From contig CAWIKR010000003.1 of NCBI GenBank assembly GCA_963836775.1, positions 3,286,001 through 3,350,000 of the forward strand: a stretch of 64,000 bases of DNA. The letters are read 5' to 3'. Source of the stretch: DASQPR01 sp963836775 (GTDB taxonomy: Bacteria; Actinomycetota; Actinomycetes; Mycobacteriales; Micromonosporaceae). Position numbers and translations under genes: made by a program. Positions 58,228 to 64,000 of the stretch are shown one piece after another (the first letter of the stretch is position 1; every line of letters starts with the position of its first letter). The notes below the pieces were generated by a model that was given only the letters and a program-made list of their open reading frames with translations, had not been told where the DNA came from and ran no database searches.

Positions 58228-58490
58228 CCGACCGTTGTTCGAGGCGGAGTGGGGTGCCGTACCGCCGGCAAAGGTGATCAGTAACGGCGAACCGGAACGT
58301 ACCGACGATCTCGAAACTGACACGCTCCTGGCCGTTCTGGCGGGCTAGGCAGACCGACGCCGGCATAGCCGGGGCATTCGGCTGAAGCCCGCGAACCACG
58401 CAACGGCGCTTGCAGCGACTCATGCAAAGCCTGAACACGACCACCCGGTTCGTGGCCGGCATGAACGCCAAGGAGCGCCGCCTGCTCTAA
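58228..58490 (+). pseudogene. Decayed TrmB/LuxR-like regulator (C-terminal part)
   Basis: P-L-F-E-A-E-W-G-A-V-P, then D-D-L-E-T-D-T-L-L-A-V-L-A, and after a frameshift R-Q-T-D-A-G-I-A-G-A-F-G, a stop, S-P-R-T-T-Q-R-R-L-Q-R-L-M and F-V-A-G-M-N-A-K-E-R. This is the C-terminal LuxR-type helix-turn-helix and linker of the same protein type as the intact regulator at 62.6-63.6 kb (F-F-E-T-E-W-A-R-A-F-P, L-S-L-R-T-V-H-R-R-I-R-Q-L-M). The N-terminal domains are missing. It lies just upstream of the S8 protease gene. From here to 58685 nothing else is recognised. Confidence 0.7.
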
Positions 58491-58685
58491 GCAGCCCAGG
58501 GGCGGGAACTTGACGGGTAACGCCCGCCACGCGAATCCGCTACCTCGACCACAACGGCTGGGTCGGGCCGGCCCTTTCGCGGACCCGCGCCGCGTCCGGC
58601 CTCGGTCGGGGGTCGGGCATCGCTGCGATACCTGCATGTCTACGGACACCTCCGCCGTTCAGGGCGGTCGGTCGCACATGGCGGG

Positions 58686-58729
58686 ATCGCTGTGACGTCG
58701 CTGTGGCATCTCTGTGACCTGGCTGATCC
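58686..58729 (+). promoter_or_regulatory. Tandem 11-bp direct repeats upstream of S8 protease gene
   Basis: Four consecutive 11-nt units, ATCGCTGTGAC, GTCGCTGTGGC, ATCTCTGTGAC and CTGGCTGATCC, follow one another without gaps. The period equals about one helical turn, so identical faces of the DNA are presented, as in sites for cooperatively binding LuxR/OmpR-type activators. They end 70 nt before the protease start codon, whose -10 (TAGATC) lies 6 nt before the ATG. Confidence 0.7.
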
Positions 58730-58798
58730 CTGCCATGGCAGTACGCCGCCATCGCCGATGGCTTCCGCGTGCGAGCCGATGGCCGGTAGATCCTTCGC

Positions 58799-61700
58799 AT
58801 GTCCCCTCACATCCTGCCTCGCCGCGGCCGACGCGGGTTCCTGATCGCGGCTGCGGTCAGCGTGCTCCTGTCGATGCTGCTCATCGGCCCGCTTTCGCGA
58901 TCCGCCGCCGGTGCCGCAACCGCGCCAGCGGTGCGTTCCGGCGGCCCCACTATCACTGTCACGCTCATCACCGGCGACGTCGTCTCGGTAACCGAGACGG
59001 CCAAGGGCGAGTACGCCACCGACATCCAGCGGCCCGGCGGTGCCCGTGGTGGCGTACACGCGCAGACGATCGGCGACGACCTGTTCGTCTTCCCCGACGA
59101 GGTGATGCCCTACCTCGCGTCAGGCACGCTCGACCGGCGGCTGTTCGACGTCACGACGCTGATCGAAGCCGGCTATGACGACCAGCACGCCGACGGCATC
59201 CCGCTGATCGTCAGCTACGCCGACGCCAAGGGTGCTACAAAGCCGGTTCCGGCCGGGACGACGAAGGTCCGGCCCTTGCCGAGCGTACGCGGTTCGGCCG
59301 TCAAGGCGGCCAAGCGGCAAATGCGCAAGGTCTGGGACGCCCTCACACCTTCGACAACCACGTACGACGCGAACCCGAAGCCCGTTCTGGCCGACGGAAT
59401 CCAGAAGATCTGGCTGGACGGCAAGGTGCACGTGGACCTGTCCGACAGCACCGCCCAGATCGGCGCGCCGGACGCGTGGTCGGCCGGGTACGACGGTAAG
59501 GGTGTGAAGGTCGCGGTCCTCGACACCGGCGTCGACCTTGGCCACCCCGACCTTGCGGGCCGGGTCGACACCACGGCGAGCTTCGTGCCGGGCCAGACCG
59601 TCGATGACGGGCACGGCCACGGCACCCACGTCGCGTCGACCATCGCCGGAAGCGGTGCCGCCTCCGGCGGCAAGGAGAAGGGAGTCGCGCCCGGCGCCGA
59701 CCTCATCGTCGGAAAGGTTCTCGCAAACGAGGGCTACGGGGAGGACTCGTGGATCATCGCGGGCATGGAATGGGCGGCTGGCCAGGGCGCCCGCGTGGTC
59801 AGCATGAGCCTGGGCGGCAACGAGCCGAGCGATGGCTCCGATCCGCTCAGCACGGCGGTCAACCAGATCACCGCTGAGAAGGGCACGCTGTTCGTCATCG
59901 CGGCGGGCAACGCCGGAGCCGAAGCCTGGATCGCGCCGCCGGGTGCGGCCGACGCGGCCCTCACGGTCGCCGCCGTCGACTCGGCCGACCAGCTCGCCGA
60001 CTTCTCCAGCCGCGGGCCTCGGTACGGGGACTACTCGCTCAAGCCCGACATCGCCGCGCCCGGCGTGGACATCCTCGCGGCCAAGGCCGGCGGCACGGCC
60101 GCCGACGGCTACTACGAGTCGATGAGCGGCACCTCGATGGCGACACCCCACGTCGCAGGCGCGGCGGTGATCCTCGCCCAGCACCACCCCGACTGGCACG
60201 CGGCCGAGCTGAAGAACGCGCTCATGAGTACGGCCAAGCACCTCGACGGCTACACGGCCTATCAGGTGGGTTCGGGTCGGGTCGACATCCCGGCGGGGTT
60301 GAACGCCACCGTCACCGCGACCGGTTCGGCGTACTTCGGGTTCCAGGAGTGGGGGCATGTGAGCCCGACCCCGATCGACCGGACCATCACCTACACCAAC
60401 ACCGCTGACAGCCCGGTGTCGCTGGACCTGGCTGTCGACGGCGAGGTGGCGGGTGGCCCCTACGACACCGACCCGCACGCCGACGAAGGCACGCCGGCGC
60501 CGGGCGTGTTCACCCTGTCCGCCTCGACGCTCGTCGTCCCGGCGCACGGAACGGCGTCGGTGACCGCCATCGCGCACCCGGACCTGGGCTCGCCCGGCCA
60601 CCGCTACCTCGGCGAGATCATCGCCACGGACGGCACGACCGCAGAGACGCACACGACGCTCGGCCTCTACATCGAGGAGGAACGCTATGAGCTGACCCTC
60701 TCGGTGAAGGACCGCAGCGGCGACTACGTGTCGGATTTCCTCATGCTGCAGCGGTTCGGCCAGTCCGAGCCGGACTTCGTGATGTCCGGCCCGGGCCCGA
60801 CGTCGGTGCGCCTGCGGCGCGGCGTCTACAGCCTGTGGACGCACCAGCAGATGCCCGGAAGCCACGGCGCGGACGCGATCGCCACGGTGCTCATGGGCGA
60901 CCCGGAGATCGTGCTCGACCGCGACCGCACCGTCACGCTAGACGCCCGCAAGGCGGTCGAGGCGACGGCGGTCGTGCCGAAGAAGACCGAGAACCGCCTC
61001 CTGATCATGGACTGGTACCGCTCGGACGGCGGCGACAGCGTGATCAACGACCAGTACATCCTGCCGCCGTGGTCGGATGAGATGTACGTCCTGCCGACCA
61101 AGAAGGTGACACAGGGCAGCTTCGAGTACGAATCGCGCTGGCGTAAGGCGTACCCGCTGCTGACGATCACCGACCGCAGCAAGGAACTGAGCTTCCTCGG
61201 TCAGCCGGGATCGCCGCTATACGACGGCAAGAAGCAGGTCGAGGCGGTCTACGCCGGAAACGGTGGGCCCGAGGACTACCAGGGCCGCAACGTGCACGGC
61301 AAGGCTGTCGTCGTGACACGCTCGGACTCACTGTCGAACACGCAGCGCGCTCAGGCCGCCGCCAGCGCCGGCGCGGACCTGCTCATCGTGGTCAACGACA
61401 GCGCGGCCAAGTACATGGAGTGGGCCGGCAACGATGACGGAACCTTCTCCGGCGTCACGGTCGTGTCCATGACCTCCACCACCGGTTCATCCCTCGTGAA
61501 CGCTGCAAGCAACGGCGAGCTCCGGCTCGGGTTGGAAGGGGTGCCGTCATCGGCGTACACCTATGACCTGGTCGACCCGCATCCGGACCGGATCCCCGTC
61601 GACCTTTCCTACAAGCCGCAGCCGAAGGACCTGGCCACGGTCGAGATGCGCTTCCACGGCGACACCGCGGTCCGCGGCGGCGAGTTCCGCCTCGACTACC

Positions 61701-62557
61701 GCCCCTACCGCCGCTACTCCGCGGGCGTGACCCTGTCCCAGGACATGCCGGGTACCCGGATCGACTATCTCTCGGCGCAGCCGGGCACGACGTGGCGGGG
61801 TTCGGCGATCGGCGGCCGGGAGTTGGAGCTGGTGTCCATCGGATCCCGGGTTGGCTACCAGCCGGGCAGCCGCCAGAAGGTGGACTGGTTCGGTGCGGTG
61901 GCCCGGCCCCGGGACAACGCGGCCTTCGGTACCTCCTACCGCACTGCCTACGAGTTCCAGTTCAACGTCCAACCGTGGTCGGACGGCGAGATCGGGCACG
62001 CGGGCTACATGCAGTGGGGCGACCAGCTCACCTTCCGCGTCCTGCAGGACGGCGTCGAGATCGCCAAGACCGAGGGCTGGGCCCAGGGCCACGTCGAGGG
62101 TAATCCCGACGGCGTCACCCACTACACCCTTGATCTGGACGCGAGGCGCGAAAACTACCGCCTCTCGCCCCGGACCCACACGGTCTGGGAGATTGCCTCA
62201 CCGCACGTCGAGAGCTCGGACAACGACGAGAAGCTCCCGGTGCTCCAGCTCGACTACGCCATCGACACGGACATGTCCGGCAATACTCGCGGCGGCCCGC
62301 AGACGATCGGCATCATCCCGTCGCACCTCGACGGTGTCGTCGGGGCCGGCACGATCAACTCGGCGGGCCTTGAGGTCTCCTACGACGACGGCAAGACCTG
62401 GCAGGCGGTGCCCGTTGTGAAGTCCCAGTCGGGCTGGACCGCGAACTTCCTGGCTCCTGCGACCGGTTACGTCTCGCTGCGGGCAACCGCGGCCGACAGC
62501 GCCGGCAACAAGATCACCCAGGAGGTGATCCGGGCCTACGGGCTGACCCAGCACTAA
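58799..62557 (+). CDS. Secreted S8 (subtilisin-like) serine protease, large multidomain
   Basis: The 1252-residue protein has an R-R-G-R-R-containing signal peptide (hydrophobic about 15-32, A-A-G-A-A), a propeptide to about 200, and a subtilase catalytic domain. The residues are A-V-L-D-T-G-V-D (Asp242), G-H-G-H-G-T-H-V-A (His277), A-A-G-N-A-G (Asn371) and S-G-T-S-M-A-T-P-H (Ser446). It is followed by beta-rich domains and, around 820-920, a PA-like insert (Y-Q-G-R-N-V-H-G-K-A-V-V-V and A-G-A-D-L-L-I-V-V). It should act extracellularly. TAGATC 6 nt before the ATG indicates leaderless transcription. Phased 11-bp repeats upstream and TrmB/LuxR-like regulators on both sides suggest specific control. 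A strong terminator follows. Confidence 0.92.
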   Translation: MSPHILPRRGRRGFLIAAAVSVLLSMLLIGPLSRSAAGAATAPAVRSGGPTITVTLITGDVVSVTETAKGEYATDIQRPGGARGGVHAQTIGDDLFVFPDEVMPYLASGTLDRRLFDVTTLIEAGYDDQHADGIPLIVSYADAKGATKPVPAGTTKVRPLPSVRGSAVKAAKRQMRKVWDALTPSTTTYDANPKPVLADGIQKIWLDGKVHVDLSDSTAQIGAPDAWSAGYDGKGVKVAVLDTGVDLGHPDLAGRVDTTASFVPGQTVDDGHGHGTHVASTIAGSGAASGGKEKGVAPGADLIVGKVLANEGYGEDSWIIAGMEWAAGQGARVVSMSLGGNEPSDGSDPLSTAVNQITAEKGTLFVIAAGNAGAEAWIAPPGAADAALTVAAVDSADQLADFSSRGPRYGDYSLKPDIAAPGVDILAAKAGGTAADGYYESMSGTSMATPHVAGAAVILAQHHPDWHAAELKNALMSTAKHLDGYTAYQVGSGRVDIPAGLNATVTATGSAYFGFQEWGHVSPTPIDRTITYTNTADSPVSLDLAVDGEVAGGPYDTDPHADEGTPAPGVFTLSASTLVVPAHGTASVTAIAHPDLGSPGHRYLGEIIATDGTTAETHTTLGLYIEEERYELTLSVKDRSGDYVSDFLMLQRFGQSEPDFVMSGPGPTSVRLRRGVYSLWTHQQMPGSHGADAIATVLMGDPEIVLDRDRTVTLDARKAVEATAVVPKKTENRLLIMDWYRSDGGDSVINDQYILPPWSDEMYVLPTKKVTQGSFEYESRWRKAYPLLTITDRSKELSFLGQPGSPLYDGKKQVEAVYAGNGGPEDYQGRNVHGKAVVVTRSDSLSNTQRAQAAASAGADLLIVVNDSAAKYMEWAGNDDGTFSGVTVVSMTSTTGSSLVNAASNGELRLGLEGVPSSAYTYDLVDPHPDRIPVDLSYKPQPKDLATVEMRFHGDTAVRGGEFRLDYRPYRRYSAGVTLSQDMPGTRIDYLSAQPGTTWRGSAIGGRELELVSIGSRVGYQPGSRQKVDWFGAVARPRDNAAFGTSYRTAYEFQFNVQPWSDGEIGHAGYMQWGDQLTFRVLQDGVEIAKTEGWAQGHVEGNPDGVTHYTLDLDARRENYRLSPRTHTVWEIASPHVESSDNDEKLPVLQLDYAIDTDMSGNTRGGPQTIGIIPSHLDGVVGAGTINSAGLEVSYDDGKTWQAVPVVKSQSGWTANFLAPATGYVSLRATAADSAGNKITQEVIRAYGLTQH

Positions 62558-62568
62558 TCTGCGCGGAC

Positions 62569-62603
62569 GACGGCCCCGGGGTCTCACTCACCCCGGGGCC
62601 GTC
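62569..62603 (+). terminator. Terminator of the S8 protease gene
   Basis: GACGGCCCCGGGG and CCCCGGGGCCGTC form a perfect 13-bp stem with a 9-nt loop, starting 12 nt after the stop codon. The promoter of the next gene (TAGTAT at 62605-62610) begins directly behind it. Confidence 0.85.
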
Positions 62604-62617
62604 CTAGTATCTGCGCC

Positions 62618-63586
62618 ATGCTGGGACCGCTCGGGCTCGGCGCGGCCGAGGAAGAGATCTACCGGATGCTGGTCGCGCGGCGCGGCGCGCGGATCAGCGA
62701 GCTGGCCGCTGCCACGGGCAGGACCCCCGCCTCGGTGCGGGCGGTCCTGGAGTCCTTGTCCGGTCAAGGGCTCATGGGTACGCCTACCGCAGAGCCCGAT
62801 CCCCTCTACGTCCCGGCGCCGCCCGGCGTCACACTGGCCGCGCTACTGCGACAGCGGCAGGACGATCTGCGCGACGTCGAGCGGGCCGTCTCAGACCTGG
62901 TCGACCAGTACCGTTCCCCGGAACTGCACCACGACGTGATCGAGGTACTGACTGACGTAGCCGACGTCCGGCGGCGGTTCTTCCAGATCCAGGAAGCGGC
63001 CCGCCACGAGGTGCTCTCGATGGTCGTGCCGAACCTGACGATCGTTCCCCACCGGGAGAACACCGCAGAGATCGCCGGCATGAAGCGCGGCGTACGCTAC
63101 CGCGCCCTGCTCGACCGGCGGGCGCTGATCGCAGCGAACATGCAAGCCGACGTACGCGCGTCGCTCGAAGCGGGCCAGCAGATCCGGGTAGTCGATGAGG
63201 TGCCGGTGAAGATGATGATCGTCGACGGGCAGACGGCGCTCCTACCGCTGCACTCCTCGGATGCACCGCCGTCCGTCTTGGTCCACCGCAGCGGTCTGCT
63301 CTCAATCCTGATCGCCTTCTTCGAAACCGAATGGGCGCGGGCGTTTCCGCTAGGACCCGCCACCGCCGAGGACTCGATCACCGAGACCCGCCCGGGCGAC
63401 CTCGACGAGCTGGACCGCCAGGTCCTCGCCCTGCTGCTGTCGGGCCTGACTGATCAGGCTCTGGCCACCCAGCTGGGTTTGTCGCTGCGTACCGTCCACC
63501 GCCGGATCCGCCAGCTCATGGTGAAGGCCGGCGTCGAGAGCCGCATACAGCTCGGCTGGGCGGCCTCCCGCAACGGCTGGGCCTGA
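62618..63586 (+). CDS. TrmB-like/LuxR-type transcriptional regulator
   Basis: The 322-residue protein has an N-terminal winged-helix like TrmB (A-E-E-E-I-Y-R-M-L-V, then I-S-E-L-A-A-A-T-G-R-T-P-A-S-V-R) and a central domain resembling PLD-like/ligand modules (V-R-Y-R-A-L-L-D-R, V-P-V-K-M-M-I-V-D). At the C-terminus is a LuxR helix-turn-helix (L-L-S-G-L-T-D-Q-A-L-A-T-Q-L-G-L-S-L-R-T-V-H-R-R-I). Such regulators frequently sit next to secreted subtilases in actinomycetes and probably control them. TAGTAT 7 nt before the ATG indicates a leaderless transcript. It is the best candidate to bind the 11-bp repeats in front of the protease gene. Confidence 0.85.
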   Translation: MLGPLGLGAAEEEIYRMLVARRGARISELAAATGRTPASVRAVLESLSGQGLMGTPTAEPDPLYVPAPPGVTLAALLRQRQDDLRDVERAVSDLVDQYRSPELHHDVIEVLTDVADVRRRFFQIQEAARHEVLSMVVPNLTIVPHRENTAEIAGMKRGVRYRALLDRRALIAANMQADVRASLEAGQQIRVVDEVPVKMMIVDGQTALLPLHSSDAPPSVLVHRSGLLSILIAFFETEWARAFPLGPATAEDSITETRPGDLDELDRQVLALLLSGLTDQALATQLGLSLRTVHRRIRQLMVKAGVESRIQLGWAASRNGWA

Positions 63587-63624
63587 CTCACACCGGTCAG
63601 GACGAGTCACGCTACGCGGCCACG

Positions 63625-64000
63625 TCAAAGCAGGCCGCCGAGGCCTTTGCCGACGAGCACTGTCCCGATGACAAGCATCAGCACCGCCGTTACGGCGGCG
63701 TTGTGTTCTTCGAGCCATCGTTTGAGCGAATCAAGAGGGTCTCGCAGCCGGTCTGCGGCAATCCCGTAGGCAGCAACTGGAATTGCCACCGTGGTGCACG
63801 CAATCACGGCGAACGCAGTCACCGCCACCGCATCGCCGCCATCGGAGAACGACCCGCCACTGATGGTGACGCCCGCAGCCGCGCATAGCGCCAGGTTCGT
63901 TGGGTTAACGGCCGACATGACGAAACCCAGACCGGCCGCCTCGGGCAAATTAACCTTGTCGATGGAATCCGTCCACTTCGGCATGGGCGACGGACCCTCC
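63625..64000 (-). CDS. GAP-family membrane protein, C-terminal part (runs off window)
   Basis: P-K-W-T-D-S-I-D-K-V-N-L-P-E-A-A-G-L-G-F-V-M-S-A-V-N-P-T-N-L-A-L matches the central-to-C-terminal region of GAP/Sap-type proteins related to mycobacterial sulfolipid-addressing Sap and Gap. Three hydrophobic helices follow, with L-D-S-L-K-R-W-L-E-E-H-N-A between the last two. The family is about 220 residues, so the first half is beyond the window edge; the frame remains open to the edge and the ATG at 63984 is probably internal. These proteins are linked to export of glycolipids; the exact role is unknown. Confidence 0.75.
   Translation of the reverse strand, partial: EGPSPMPKWTDSIDKVNLPEAAGLGFVMSAVNPTNLALCAAAGVTISGGSFSDGGDAVAVTAFAVIACTTVAIPVAAYGIAADRLRDPLDSLKRWLEEHNAAVTAVLMLVIGTVLVGKGLGGLL

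Noticed and set aside
59120..60865. 581-codon minus-strand frame within the S8 protease gene
   Set aside because: Shadow frame of the protease coding strand, with no family motif.
1..64000. CRISPR array, prophage or integrative element boundaries
   Set aside because: No regularly spaced repeats with unique spacers, no phage structural genes, no integrase with attachment sites; only decayed IS pieces are visible.

Overview
The window is high-GC DNA with GTG/TTG starts and actinobacterial families: MmpL, LtrA, FUSC, GlxA-type AraC regulators, EAL-DICT proteins, an RsbW-like ATPase and a large secreted subtilase. This suggests a soil actinomycete with a large genome. I cannot place it to genus. 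No rRNA, convincing tRNA, CRISPR array or replication origin is visible. Most genes are single or in pairs, many of them divergent. At least fourteen start codons have a TANNNT-like -10 hexamer only 6-7 nt upstream and no ribosome binding site, so leaderless transcription looks common.

Layout. 0.1-10.7 kb: DJ-1/PfpI protein, a VapB antitoxin with a cut-off VapC, VOC protein, alpha/beta hydrolase, quinone-oxidoreductase-like MDR enzyme, a duplicated NTF2-like protein, IS110 and IS6 scraps around a two-helix micro-protein, a SugE/Gdx-type SMR exporter, and a saccharopine-dehydrogenase-like gene divergent from a GlxA regulator across a clean inverted repeat. 10.7-22.4 kb: an insertion-sequence graveyard with a decayed tryptophanase/tyrosine phenol-lyase, a frameshifted FUSC exporter, CBS protein, LtrA, a second MDR enzyme, a thioesterase, and an unusual reading frame joining a copied MmpL segment to a trypsin-like protease. 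22.5-31.2 kb: EAL-DICT protein, NAD kinase, double-VOC protein, a third MDR enzyme, a cupin/class-V aminotransferase pair divergent from a second GlxA regulator, and an anti-sigma-type ATPase. 31.6-36.4 kb: a modular secreted GH3 glycosidase with its promoter and terminator. 36.5-49 kb: phosphotransferase, DNA ligase scrap, DHA2-type MFS exporter, small proteins, TetR/NAD(P)-binding divergent pair, epoxide-hydrolase-like enzyme, 3-methyladenine glycosylase, LtaS/sulfatase-like membrane protein, second EAL-DICT protein. 49.3-57.8 kb: TetR divergent from full-length MmpL (the donor-like copy of the 20.7 kb segment), methyltransferase, second phosphotransferase, STAS protein, aquaporin. 58.2-63.6 kb: a secreted S8 protease preceded by 11-bp tandem repeats, with a decayed TrmB/LuxR-like regulator upstream and an intact relative downstream. 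The window ends inside a GAP-family membrane protein.

Fragments of IS6, IS3, IS110 and an IS481-like integrase-core transposase occur throughout. None is intact and most lack the catalytic core. The region therefore reads as an accessory area shaped by old IS traffic, in which deletions, gene decay and at least one duplication-fusion have occurred. The observations most worth following are the MmpL-protease chimera with its 558-bp near-identical partner 30.9 kb away, and the S8 protease/regulator locus with its helically phased repeats.
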